Below, one piece after another: positions 7,567 to 15,428 of a stretch of 33,565 nucleotides of DNA. A program made the translations under genes and the position numbers. How positions within the stretch are numbered: the first letter of the stretch is position 1; every line of letters starts with the position of its first letter. This DNA comes from Bradyrhizobium iriomotense (GTDB lineage Bacteria; Pseudomonadota; Alphaproteobacteria; Rhizobiales; Xanthobacteraceae). The stretch is from assembly GCF_030160715.1 (NCBI RefSeq), contig NZ_BSOW01000059.1, forward strand, positions 1 through 33,565, in the 5' to 3' direction. The notes beneath the pieces were generated by a model that saw nothing but the letters and a program-made list of their open reading frames with translations, did not search any database and was not told the DNA's origin.

Positions 7567-8632
7567 ATATTCCATTGCCGCTATCCCCGCCGATGGCATC
7601 GGCCCCGAAGTGATCGCCGCCGGCGTAACTGTGCTCGAAAGCCTGCAAAAGCGCCTCGGCGACGTGAGGTTCAACGTCGAGACCTTTGACTGGGGCTCGG
7701 CCTATTATCGCAAGCATGGCGTGATGATGCCGACCGACGCCCTCGCCAGGCTGAAGACATTCGACGCGATCTATTTCGGCGCGGTCGGCGCGCCCGACGT
7801 GCCCGATCACATCACGCTGTGGGGTTTGCGCCTGCCGATCTGCCAGGGCTTTGACCAATACGCCAACGTGCGCCCAACAAAGATCCTGCCGGGCATCACC
7901 TCGCCGCTGCGCAATGTCGGCACCGGCGATCTCGACTGGGTGATCGTGCGCGAGAACTCGGAAGGCGAATATGCCGGCTGCGGCGGCCGCGTGCATCGCG
8001 GCCTGCCCGAGGAGGTCGGCACCGAGGTCGCCGTGTTCACCCGCGTCGGTGTCCAGCGCATCATGCGCTACGCCTTCAGGCTCGCGCAGTCGCGGCCGCG
8101 CAAGCTGCTCACCGTCGTCACCAAGTCCAACGCCCAGCGCCACGGCATGGTGATGTGGGACGAGATCGCCGACGAAGTGTCCAAGGAATTCCCCGACGTC
8201 ACCTGGGACAAGATGCTGGTCGATGCGATGACCGTGCGGATGACGCTAAAGCCGCAGAGCCTCGACACGATCGTGGCGACCAACCTCCACGCCGACATCC
8301 TGTCCGACCTCGCCGGCGCGCTGGCCGGCAGCCTCGGCGTCGCGCCGACGGCCAACATCGACCCTGAAAGACGCTTCCCCTCGATGTTCGAGCCGATCCA
8401 CGGCTCGGCCTTCGACATCACCGGCAAGGGTATCGCCAATCCCGTGGCAAGCTTCTGGACGGCGGCGCAGATGCTCGATCACCTCGGCGAGCGCGACGCC
8501 TCCGCGCGGTTGATGCGTGCGGTGGAGAAGGTCTCAGGCGTGGGCATCAAGACGCCCGACGTCGGCGGCAACGCGACCACGAAGCAAGTGACCGACGCGG
8601 TCGTGGACGCGATCTATAGCTCGAACGAATGA
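7559..8632 (+). CDS. ttuC: Tartrate dehydrogenase/decarboxylase (IPMDH-like)
   Basis: Encodes 357 residues of the beta-hydroxyacid oxidative decarboxylase family (isopropylmalate/isocitrate dehydrogenase fold). It starts with IPADGIGPEV. LRLPICQGFDQYANVRP carries the substrate-binding arginine, VIVRENSEGEY the conserved Tyr region, and the metal/cofactor block is VDAMTVRM plus NLHADILSDLAGALAGSLG with its acidic residues. MFEPIHGSAFDITGKGIANP is the NAD-binding loop. The pattern, including the dimer-loop tyrosine and the length, fits the tartrate dehydrogenase branch rather than LeuB. The reaction is NAD-dependent oxidation of tartrate or D-malate. ACGGAG at 7545 supports ATG 7559, which overlaps the carrier gene. 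D-malate dehydrogenase is a close alternative. Confidence 0.87.
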   Translation: MREYSIAAIPADGIGPEVIAAGVTVLESLQKRLGDVRFNVETFDWGSAYYRKHGVMMPTDALARLKTFDAIYFGAVGAPDVPDHITLWGLRLPICQGFDQYANVRPTKILPGITSPLRNVGTGDLDWVIVRENSEGEYAGCGGRVHRGLPEEVGTEVAVFTRVGVQRIMRYAFRLAQSRPRKLLTVVTKSNAQRHGMVMWDEIADEVSKEFPDVTWDKMLVDAMTVRMTLKPQSLDTIVATNLHADILSDLAGALAGSLGVAPTANIDPERRFPSMFEPIHGSAFDITGKGIANPVASFWTAAQMLDHLGERDASARLMRAVEKVSGVGIKTPDVGGNATTKQVTDAVVDAIYSSNE

Positions 8633-8641
8633 GGGGCGTAG

Positions 8642-8669
8642 GGTGGGTTCGCCGAAGGCGTAACCCACC
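8642..8669 (+). repeat. REP-like hairpin after ttuC
   Basis: GGTGGGTT (8642-8649) and AACCCACC (8662-8669) pair around a smaller CGCC-GAA-GGCG hairpin. It begins nine bases after the ttuC stop. Elements with this GGTGGG...CCCACC layout recur in Bradyrhizobium genomes. It could also limit 3' decay or act as a weak terminator, though no T-tract follows. Confidence 0.5.
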
Positions 8670-8764
8670 GCTTCTCTCGACGCGGATTGCAAAGAGGTGA
8701 ACTCCGGTGACAAGGCGACCGCGGCACCGCGCAAGCTCGCCTAGAGGGCTACTCGCCCGGGGTG

Positions 8765-9283
8765 CTAGTCCCGAAAGGTCGCCAGCTTGCTGAAGCCGCC
8801 CACAAGTCTTGCTCTGGCCTGCGCAACATAGTCCCGCGCCGCCTGGCTCAAGGCGCGAATGGCCCGCCATGCTTCGGTTGCTTGCAGCCAGGCCTTGGCC
8901 TCGGCGAACCTCGTATAGGCCCAGGCGAAAGCCGGAATCCTCATCAGCTTGTCACGCGTGAGATGGAACAGCCTCTCGACCAGCACGAGCTTGAGCAACT
9001 CGCCGACAATGAAAGTGGCGGCGCCGCTCAGGACCTGACCGGTTGCGGCGAGATAGGCGGCCACGGGCTTGATCGGTTCCAGGATGATGACCGGCACGGA
9101 AAACAGAGCAAGCGAGGGATAAGGGGATAGCGATCTGATCCAGGCTCGCAGCCGCTTGAATTCCAGATGCCGCCCGAGCCAGCGCGAGATCGGCCTCGCC
9201 ACGGCCATGAAAACCGCGTCCACCAGGAAGTAGACGGCGGCGAGGATGTAGGTGACGGGTTTCAGGATTTGCTTCACGGTCAT
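8765..9283 (-). CDS. Conserved hypothetical protein with membrane segments
   Basis: Encodes about 172 residues. A hydrophobic stretch near the start (VTYILAAVYFLVDAVFMAVA) and a second one (LALFSVPVIILEPIKPVAAYLAATGQV, extending into an alanine/glycine-rich part) suggest two or three membrane segments. A basic, helix-rich C-terminal third follows (WLQATEAWRAIRALSQ...). GGGAGA directly before ATG 9283 marks the start, and the longer frame to 9325 lacks support. I do not recognise a named family. It stands alone between ttuC (convergent) and the alcohol dehydrogenase gene (same strand, 93 bases away). Function unknown. Confidence 0.7.
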   Translation of the reverse strand: MTVKQILKPVTYILAAVYFLVDAVFMAVARPISRWLGRHLEFKRLRAWIRSLSPYPSLALFSVPVIILEPIKPVAAYLAATGQVLSGAATFIVGELLKLVLVERLFHLTRDKLMRIPAFAWAYTRFAEAKAWLQATEAWRAIRALSQAARDYVAQARARLVGGFSKLATFRD

Positions 9284-9376
9284 TCTCCCGTGAAGAGAAA
9301 GCCGGAACTTGGTCCTAAGTTTCACCTTCGCGTGGATATATCGCGGAGTCTTGATGGAACTTTCTGGGCAACAATA

Positions 9377-10528
9377 TCACCCCACCAGTTCCGGCCAGGG
9401 CACGATGGTCGACTTCACCGTCTTCATTGCCATCGCATCCGCCACCGCCTGCGCGACACCCTTTTCCGTGAATGGATAGATCGTCTGCATCTTCAGCCAC
9501 GGATATCGGTCGCGCGTGCGGTAGAGCATGTCGACGCCGAGCGGCAGATCGTTGCCGGTAAACCCCCAGGAGCCGAGCACGTTGAGGTCCTTGGTGCAGA
9601 TGCGGTGCCATGAGGTCTCGATCGATCCGGCATCGGTGAACTGGCCCATCTCGACATAGGTGCCGCCGTCGCGCAGCATCTCGATGCCTTCGGGGCCGGC
9701 GGAGGGATGGCCCGAGCAGTCCATCACGAGATCGGCGCCGAAACCGCCGACGATGTCGCGCACGGCCTTGATGCGATCCTGCGGCGTCTTCAGTTCTTCG
9801 ATATTCACCGTCGCCTCCGCGCCGAACTCGCGCGCGAGCTTGAGCCGTGGCTCTTCCGGCGCGCCGACGCAGATCACGCGCCCCGCTCCCATCTCCCGCG
9901 CAGCCGCGACCGCCAGAATGCCGATCGGACCCGAACCCTGGATCACGACCGTGTCACCCCAGGCGAAGCCACCGGCGCGGCTCGCGCGGTTGAAGGCGCG
10001 GATGCAGGACGTCAACGGCTCGGACAGCGCGCCCAGCCGCAGCGACATGTCATCGGGCAGCTTGTAGATCTTGGTGCCCGGCAGCATGTCGAGATCGACA
10101 TAGACATATTCGGCCCAGCCGCCCCACAGATGCGGAGCCTTGTCGAAGCCGAGATAGCGGCCGTAATAGACCGGCGTCAGACACTTGTTGGCCGTTGCCG
10201 GATAATGGATGCAGTAGTAGCAGCGGCCGCAGGGCATCAGAGGCGGGATCATCACCTTCGATCCGACGTGAAGCGGCTTGCTCATGAAATCCTCGGTGAA
10301 CTCGTCGCCGCATTCGACGATGACGCCGCCGAGCTCGTGTCCGAGTGTGAACGGCCAGGGCAGCGGCTTCGGCCAATGTCCTTTGAGGATGTGCAGGTCG
10401 GTGCCGCATACGCCACAGGCACCGATCTTGATCAGGGCAGCCCTCTTCCCGACCTTCGGCCACGGCACGGCGCGGATGACGGGTTCAGCGCCCGGCCCAG
10501 CGTGTGTGCATACGCGGATTGACTCCAT
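9377..10528 (-). CDS. Zinc-dependent medium-chain alcohol/polyol dehydrogenase
   Basis: Encodes 383 residues of the MDR superfamily. The catalytic zinc ligands are visible as Cys41 in GVCGTD, His64-Glu65 in GHE, and a glutamate in SEP. A complete structural zinc lobe follows with four cysteines in PCGRCYYCIHYPATANKC. The Rossmann motif is GSGPIG around residue 200. The enzyme should oxidise an alcohol or polyol with NAD(P). Tryptophan/proline-rich segments near residues 51-60 and 130-140 set it apart from common threonine or sorbitol dehydrogenases, so the substrate is left open. GGA upstream supports ATG 10528. It is divergent from the MFS gene at 10719, so the two may form a uptake/oxidation pair. 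Confidence 0.9.
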   Translation of the reverse strand: MESIRVCTHAGPGAEPVIRAVPWPKVGKRAALIKIGACGVCGTDLHILKGHWPKPLPWPFTLGHELGGVIVECGDEFTEDFMSKPLHVGSKVMIPPLMPCGRCYYCIHYPATANKCLTPVYYGRYLGFDKAPHLWGGWAEYVYVDLDMLPGTKIYKLPDDMSLRLGALSEPLTSCIRAFNRASRAGGFAWGDTVVIQGSGPIGILAVAAAREMGAGRVICVGAPEEPRLKLAREFGAEATVNIEELKTPQDRIKAVRDIVGGFGADLVMDCSGHPSAGPEGIEMLRDGGTYVEMGQFTDAGSIETSWHRICTKDLNVLGSWGFTGNDLPLGVDMLYRTRDRYPWLKMQTIYPFTEKGVAQAVADAMAMKTVKSTIVPWPELVG

Positions 10529-10718
10529 GGCTGTTTCCTCACTGCCCGTCTTGTGTTGAATGATGTCGCGGGCTGGCCGGAAGCGTATGTGAGGTTCGGC
10601 GCGATGCCAACCGTTGCGGCAAGACCGAAGCCCTGAATCGAGGTCTTGCTGAACCGCGAAGCTGTCACGCGATACTTACATCTTGCGACCACGTGCTCAG
10701 AGATCCGGGGGTGAGACC

Positions 10719-11879
10719 TTGCGCCATCGCTGGGGCGTTCTTGCAATCCTGTTTCTCGTGCGCCTCACGATGGCGTTCCAGTTTCAGAGCGTGGCGGCGG
10801 TCGCGCCACTCCTGGAAAAGACCTTTGGCGTGGGCCTCGCCGACATCGGGCTCTTGATCGGTCTGTACTTTTCGCCCGGCGTATTGTTGGCACTGCCGGG
10901 CGGCGCAATCGGCGCGCGGTTCGGTGACAAGGCGACCGCGCTCGCTGCGCTCGCCCTGATGATGACCGGCAGCATGACAATGGCGCTCGCGGACGCCTGG
11001 AGCCTCCAGATCGCCGGACGGGTCATTGCCGGGATTGGCGGCGTGTTGCTCAGCGTGCAACTCACCAAGATGACCACGGACTGGTTTGCCGGCAAGGAAA
11101 TCGCGACCGCCATGGGCATCGTCATCAATTCCTGGCCGGCCGGGATCGCCCTCTCGCTCCTGACATTGCCCGCGATTGGCACGGCAAGCGGCGCCGGCGC
11201 CGTATTCCTGGCTGTCTGCGCAGTGATCGCCCTTGGCTTCGTGCTGATGCTGCTCTACCGGCCGCCACCCGCAAGCGCCGCAATGGCGGCGACGTCCGCG
11301 AGCCTCGATCGGCAGACGGTGACGGCCGTGATGATCGCCGGCGCGATCTGGGGTCTGTTCAATGTCGGCTTCGCCATGATCCTGTCATTTGGCCCCTCAC
11401 TGTTGGTCGAGCGCGGCTGGACCGTCGCGGCGGCAGGCTCGGTGATCAGCCTGGCGCTTTGGATCTCGGCTATCTCCGTCCCGTTCGGAGGCTTTCTCGC
11501 CGACCGTACCGGACGCCCCCTCACCCTTCTCGTCGGCGGGAGCCTTGCACTTGCATCGCTGCTTGCGCTGTTGACGCGATCGAGCGCCGTGGTCGCGATC
11601 GTCATCGCGCTCGGCCTCGTCTCGGGACAGCCCGCCGGTCCGATCATGAGCCTGCCGGCGCGCGTGCTGGCGCCACAGACACGCGCGATCGGCATGGGAA
11701 TCTTCCTCACGGTGTTCTATGCCGCGATGATGCTGGGACCAGCGGTGGCTGGCCGCCTCGCCGGATGGACCGGAAGTGCCGCGGCAGCGCTCGATCTCGG
11801 CGCGCTCGCGGTGCTCGTCTGCCCGGTGCTATTGTGGCTTTTCGAGCGCGTCGCCTCCCGCCGCACCCGGCCCGCTTGA
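10719..11879 (+). CDS. MFS transporter, cyanate/NimT-like
   Basis: Encodes about 386 residues with 12 predicted membrane segments and typical MFS loop motifs (GGAIGARFGDKATALAAL between segments 2 and 3, GGFLADRTGRPLTLLVGG between 8 and 9). The general shape resembles the CynX/NimT group, but the substrate is unclear. The frame is open from TTG 10683. GGGGGTGAG directly before TTG 10719 makes that the better start, immediately before the basic residues that precede the first membrane segment. It is divergent from the zinc dehydrogenase, 190 bp apart. There is no ATG start. Confidence 0.85.
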   Translation: MRHRWGVLAILFLVRLTMAFQFQSVAAVAPLLEKTFGVGLADIGLLIGLYFSPGVLLALPGGAIGARFGDKATALAALALMMTGSMTMALADAWSLQIAGRVIAGIGGVLLSVQLTKMTTDWFAGKEIATAMGIVINSWPAGIALSLLTLPAIGTASGAGAVFLAVCAVIALGFVLMLLYRPPPASAAMAATSASLDRQTVTAVMIAGAIWGLFNVGFAMILSFGPSLLVERGWTVAAAGSVISLALWISAISVPFGGFLADRTGRPLTLLVGGSLALASLLALLTRSSAVVAIVIALGLVSGQPAGPIMSLPARVLAPQTRAIGMGIFLTVFYAAMMLGPAVAGRLAGWTGSAAAALDLGALAVLVCPVLLWLFERVASRRTRPA

Positions 11880-11906
11880 CCTATTCTGAAGGTCCCGTCC
11901 ATCCCG

Positions 11907-11922
11907 CTAACGGCGCGTTAAC
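11907..11922 (+). promoter_or_regulatory. CtrA-like box upstream of the PilZ gene
   Basis: CTAA, seven bases, then TTAAC differs from the CtrA consensus TTAA-N7-TTAAC at one base. It lies 56 bp before the PilZ start at 11978 and 28 bp after the MFS stop, which is a sensible promoter position. Confidence 0.45.
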
Positions 11923-11977
11923 CCTGTGCGCCTTAGGGTCCTTGGGACTCCGCCCGGGCGGGGGTCGGGTAGTGAAA

Positions 11978-12589
11978 ATGGCGTTGGCGAACAAAAAATT
12001 TCTTCCGGCCGCCGAGGAACGTCGGCGTTTCCAGCGGGTGAAAGTGCATCTGCTCGGCCGCTATATGCTGCCGGATCGCCGTGAATTCCCCTGCCAGGTG
12101 ATCAACATGTCACCGGGCGGCCTCGCCTTACTCGCCCCCGGCATCGGCAATGTCGGCGACCGCGTGGTCGCCTATCTCGACCATATCGGCCGCGTCGAGG
12201 GCAAGATCACCCGGATCATCGACAACGGCTTCGCCATGACGATCGGGGCAACGCCCCGCAAGCGCGACAAGCTCGCCGCCCAGCTCACCTGGCTCGCCAA
12301 CCGCGACATCCTCAATTTGCCGGAGGATCGCCGCCACGACCGTGTCGTGCCGCGCAACCCGATCGCGGTGCTCACGCTCGAAGACGGCACCAAGATGACC
12401 TGCCGCATCATCGACCTGTCGCTGTCGGGCGCTGCCATTGCAGCGGAGAACCGGCCGCCGCTGAAGTCCACCGTCATGCTCGGCCGCGTGCAGGGCCGCG
12501 TGGTCAGAAATCTCGAAGACGGCTTTGCGCTCGAGTTCGTCCATGAGCAGCCGATCGAGACACTCGAAGAGAGCGTTACCGCGCGGTAA
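11978..12589 (+). CDS. Tandem PilZ-domain protein (cyclic di-GMP effector)
   Basis: Encodes 203 residues that are almost entirely two PilZ domains. In the first, the RxxxR part is RRFQR at residues 16-20 and the D/NxSxxG part is N43-M-S45-P-G-G48. In the second, the motifs are RRHDR at 118-122 and D146-L-S148-L-S-G151. Both keep the residues needed to bind cyclic di-GMP. No enzyme or membrane domain is attached, so it is a pure receptor/adaptor. ATG 11978 is used; GTG 11972 is a possible alternative. A strong terminator follows at 12625, so it is a single-gene unit behind a CtrA-like box. It probably couples cyclic di-GMP to motility, envelope or surface-polymer functions. Confidence 0.9.
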   Translation: MALANKKFLPAAEERRRFQRVKVHLLGRYMLPDRREFPCQVINMSPGGLALLAPGIGNVGDRVVAYLDHIGRVEGKITRIIDNGFAMTIGATPRKRDKLAAQLTWLANRDILNLPEDRRHDRVVPRNPIAVLTLEDGTKMTCRIIDLSLSGAAIAAENRPPLKSTVMLGRVQGRVVRNLEDGFALEFVHEQPIETLEESVTAR

Positions 12590-12624
12590 AGCGCAACAGG
12601 TCGAAAAATCCAGCAATCAAGCCG

Positions 12625-12660
12625 AAAAGGCGGCCTCCGCAACGCGGATGCCGCCTTTTT
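12625..12660 (+). terminator. Rho-independent terminator of the PilZ gene
   Basis: AAGGCGGC (12627-12634) pairs with GCCGCCTT (12650-12657), with CCGC/GCGG extending the stem inward, followed by TTTTT and preceded by AAAA. It lies 36 bases after the stop codon. Confidence 0.85.
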
Positions 12661-12919
12661 CGCATCTCGCACGCACGCGGCTGCCGGTTAACGCAGACGG
12701 CCGCACGGTGCGAAAACGCTGAGTTCCCCGGGGCTCGCGCGTTAATGCCTACAATTTTATTCAATTGCAGTATTCTCAAATTTTAGTCGAATTCTCCTCA
12801 AGTATAAATCGAATTCGGCGCTCGTTTTACTTGCATTCGTCTCGACTTGACTTGGCACACTTAGCGGCAACGCAAAAGCTTCGTGCGAATTGTGGTCCCA
12901 ACAAGAAACGGGGGCCACG

Positions 12920-13546
12920 ATGTTCGACTTCAGGGGACAGGGGAAAGGGCTGGCGGTTGCCGCCATGCTCTTCGGGATCAGCGCGACAGTGCAGGCCGGC
13001 GAAGGCCGCCTGCTCTACGCGAGCCTCGGCGACAACACGCGTGCGCCGATCGGCTGGGTCGAGTTCTGTGCCGACAATGCTGCCCAATGCCAGGGCGGTC
13101 CGTCGCAGCCGCGCGACATCGTGATGTCGCAGACGGCATGGCGCGATCTGCTGAAGGTCAATCGCTGGGTCAACGAGACCGTCAAGCCTTTGACCGACAT
13201 GGAGCACTGGGGCGTGATCGAGAAGTGGTCGTTGCCGACCGACGGCTACGGCGACTGCGAGGACTATGTGCTGTTGAAGCGCAAGATGCTGATCGATGCC
13301 GGATGGCCGCGCGAGGCCCTGCTGATCACCGTCGTGCGCGACAAGAAGGGTGAAGGACACGCGGTGCTGACGGTCAAGACCGACAAGGGCGAGTTCATTC
13401 TCGACAATCAGAACGAGAATGTCGTCGCCTGGACCGAGACCGGCTACCGCTTCGTCAAGCGCCAGTCGCAGGGCGATCCCAACGTCTGGGTCTCGCTCGG
13501 CGATACCAAGCCGGCGGTCTCCACCGCCAGCGCCAAGGATCAGTAG
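12920..13546 (+). CDS. Transglutaminase-like cysteine protease (BTLCP, LapG-like)
   Basis: Encodes 208 residues. Residues 1-26 form a signal peptide that ends VQA, so the enzyme is periplasmic. The papain/transglutaminase-type triad is Cys113 in GDCEDY, His147 in GEGHAVL and Asp162 in ILDNQ. Asp112 and Glu114 flanking the cysteine match the calcium-binding positions described for LapG. LapG-type enzymes cleave large surface adhesins under cyclic di-GMP control through LapD. Here a tandem PilZ gene precedes it, but no lapD or adhesin gene is visible. GGGGGCC upstream supports ATG 12920. An AT-rich promoter region (12745-12830) and a terminator at 13617 make it a separate transcript. A peptidoglycan or other periplasmic role is possible, since many BTLCPs have no known substrate. 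Confidence 0.88.
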   Translation: MFDFRGQGKGLAVAAMLFGISATVQAGEGRLLYASLGDNTRAPIGWVEFCADNAAQCQGGPSQPRDIVMSQTAWRDLLKVNRWVNETVKPLTDMEHWGVIEKWSLPTDGYGDCEDYVLLKRKMLIDAGWPREALLITVVRDKKGEGHAVLTVKTDKGEFILDNQNENVVAWTETGYRFVKRQSQGDPNVWVSLGDTKPAVSTASAKDQ

Positions 13547-13616
13547 TAGGAACAAACAAACGAGTTACGCGACCCGGTCACATCCCCACCCCTCCCCGTC
13601 CCAGACCGGTTCGCGC

Positions 13617-13655
13617 GCGGCCAGCCATCCCCCAATGGCTGGCCGCAATCCTTTT
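13617..13655 (+). terminator. Rho-independent terminator of the BTLCP gene
   Basis: GCGGCCAGCCAT (13617-13628) and ATGGCTGGCCGC (13635-13646) form a perfect 12-bp stem with a 6-base loop, followed by AATCCTTTTCC. It lies 70 bases after the protease stop and just before the end of the convergent haloperoxidase-like gene. Confidence 0.75.
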
Positions 13656-13690
13656 CCGGTGGGTTCAACCACTCGCACCCAAGGGACGGA

Positions 13691-14962
13691 TCATCGTGAG
13701 CCCGTCGCAACGATCGGCTGCATCACGCTGTTGACCGCGTTCTCGCCGATCCGCCGTCCCATGTCGGTCCCGACCCGGGTCGACGACCGGTAGTGAAATC
13801 CGGCCCAGATGCGAGCATTGGCAACCTCGTCGGCAAAACGCGCCATGTTGGTCCAGCGATGCGTGATGCCGGGCGCAGTCGGGCTCGTCATCGCGGTCTC
13901 GGGGATGTCCTCCGTTCCCAGCACCGCCGTGACGACTCCGGCGACGCTACCGCTCAGGATGCAGTGCGCACACGGATACTCTGGATGCATCGGCGTGTTG
14001 TCGATCGGCTGCCAGGTGGCATCACGATCGGTGTTCGGATTGCCGTCGATATCGCCATTGCGAATGGCGGTGACCGGCCGCCAGAAATTATAGTGATACT
14101 TCGCGTCGAACACGGCGACGAGCGCATCGTTGAGTCCGACCGCAGCGAGCGCCATGAACCGCGCGGCCTCGCCGACATTCATCTGTTTCGAGACGACGAG
14201 CTGACGCACGAACGGGTGGTAAGCTCGCGGACCGACCATGAGCCAGAACCTTGCAGTTTCGGTCTGTTGCGGCGAGCGCTTCGCGCTGTTCTTGGCGCCA
14301 TAGTCCTTCAACTCATTGAAGTCCGAGGCCCACTCCTCGCTCGCCAGAGAGACGGGCGGGCCCGGCCGAAACTGCGATGGCGCCGTCATGGCCCACGGCG
14401 TCACTTTCGGCCAGACCGAGGCGGACATGGGGGCGGTCGGCACGTAGACGCCGGGCGCCGTCCTCGGGCGGTAGTCATCGGGTGCATCGGCGCCGTCATT
14501 CGCCCGAGCCATCACGGCCTTGATCGCAACGGCCTCGCCGAGCTTGACGCCATCGGACTTCGCCTCGTCATCGGGCATGGATGCGAGATAGGTCGTCAGG
14601 GCGGTTTTCATGTCACTCGCTGTTTTCTGGTCGACAGTCGCCAACACCGTGGCAGCGGCGGTTGCAGCCGCTGCTTCCTTCGATGTGGTCGGATTGGCGG
14701 GCAGTTGTACGAGATACGGTTGGTATCGCCGCTCGATCGAATTGACCGCGTCGAACATCGCGGCGTGAACCATCCCCATCAGACGTTGAGCCGTATAAGG
14801 CGTCATCGGCATGACGATGGCGGTGGCCCTTTCGTCCCAATCGGTGATCACATTGGCGCGCGCCGATTGCGGAGTGGCGAGTACAATTCCCGCTCCAATC
14901 AGCGCCATCGAAATCGACTGGCTCAAAGTGCAAGCTCTTGAGGCACCCATCGTCTCCTCCAT
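13691..14962 (-). CDS. Exported vanadium haloperoxidase / PAP2-type protein
   Basis: Encodes up to 423 residues with a signal peptide (hydrophobic stretch about 17-30, cleavage near ARA at 34-36). The three signature motifs of the vanadium haloperoxidase/acid phosphatase superfamily are present. K288-x6-R295-P296 lies in KYHYNFWRP, the second motif is P330-C-A-H333 (PCAH in place of the classical PSGH), and R384-x5-H390 lies in ARIWAGFHYR. These residues coordinate vanadate or phosphate. The whole-protein architecture fits the long bacterial vanadium-dependent haloperoxidase-like group rather than small PAP2 lipid phosphatases. The start may be ATG 14962 or ATG 14950, where GGAGGAG lies upstream of the second. 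Halide specificity or a phosphatase role cannot be decided. Confidence 0.87.
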   Translation of the reverse strand: MEETMGASRACTLSQSISMALIGAGIVLATPQSARANVITDWDERATAIVMPMTPYTAQRLMGMVHAAMFDAVNSIERRYQPYLVQLPANPTTSKEAAAATAAATVLATVDQKTASDMKTALTTYLASMPDDEAKSDGVKLGEAVAIKAVMARANDGADAPDDYRPRTAPGVYVPTAPMSASVWPKVTPWAMTAPSQFRPGPPVSLASEEWASDFNELKDYGAKNSAKRSPQQTETARFWLMVGPRAYHPFVRQLVVSKQMNVGEAARFMALAAVGLNDALVAVFDAKYHYNFWRPVTAIRNGDIDGNPNTDRDATWQPIDNTPMHPEYPCAHCILSGSVAGVVTAVLGTEDIPETAMTSPTAPGITHRWTNMARFADEVANARIWAGFHYRSSTRVGTDMGRRIGENAVNSVMQPIVATGSR

Positions 14963-15206
14963 GAGTCTTCCGACATTGATTTCGCCGAGGCGTATCGCTC
15001 TGGCGCACGCCTAAAAGCTCGTTTGCCTCGGCGTTCGTTATCTTAGTTGAGGAATGGAAGAGCGGCCGTGAAATGGTTCACCTTCTGGACGTATCCAGGT
15101 GTGCATCGCCCGCGCCCCCGGTCGGGAAAGGCCCCCGGCTTGCGGAGATCGCTGATTGGTGCGCCTGGAACCGAAACTTTCTCAACGTAGGTGAATTGTC
15201 GGTGGG

Positions 15207-15230
15207 GGCTCGCAAGTCGCGAGGCGAGCC
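15207..15230 (+). promoter_or_regulatory. Hairpin over the ribosome binding site of the 33-residue gene
   Basis: GGCTCGC (15207-15213) and GCGAGCC (15224-15230) form a perfect 7-bp stem that ends exactly at the ATG at 15231. The AGGCGAG stretch that would serve as ribosome binding site lies in the 3' arm, so pairing would hide it. Confidence 0.35.
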
Positions 15231-15332
15231 ATGCAGTTCCTATCGCCAGGTGACGTATTTCTCATGTCGGTGACTACTGGCCTCGTTTTCCTGATCGAGG
15301 TCGGGCTTTTCATCGTCTTGGGCATTATCTGA
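15231..15332 (+). CDS. Candidate 33-residue single-span membrane peptide
   Basis: A short frame from ATG 15231 to TGA 15332 encodes 33 residues. After about ten mixed residues comes a hydrophobic stretch, TGLVFLIEVGLFIVLGII, that would span the membrane once with one central glutamate and run to the last residue. AGGCGAG upstream could act as ribosome binding site. No homologue is recognised. The region is otherwise gene-free (15000-15430), and the overlapping frame at 15073 looks random. Small membrane peptides of this form are often regulators or toxins, but neither is shown. Confidence 0.4.
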   Translation: MQFLSPGDVFLMSVTTGLVFLIEVGLFIVLGII

Positions 15333-15428
15333 GAGTCGGTTCGGTTCCGCAGCAGCATGGAACAGACGACGTCTGCAAGCGTTCACCTTGGTCAGGGGAT
15401 GGCGCCATGCGTGTCCGCGTGAGGCGAC

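Noticed and set aside
12847..12870. TTGACTTGGCAC as a sigma-54 promoter of the protease gene
   Set aside because: The spacing from GG to the next GC is eight bases rather than ten, so it fails the sigma-54 rule. As a sigma-70 -35 box it lacks a good -10 partner.
13793..14941. A 382-codon plus-strand open frame opposite the haloperoxidase-like gene
   Set aside because: Its reverse strand encodes conserved vanadate motifs and a signal peptide, while this frame is rich in Arg/His/Gly and matches nothing.
15073..15273. A 66-codon frame in the gap after the haloperoxidase-like gene
   Set aside because: No ribosome binding site and no structured product; the frame overlaps the more convincing 33-residue frame in another phase.
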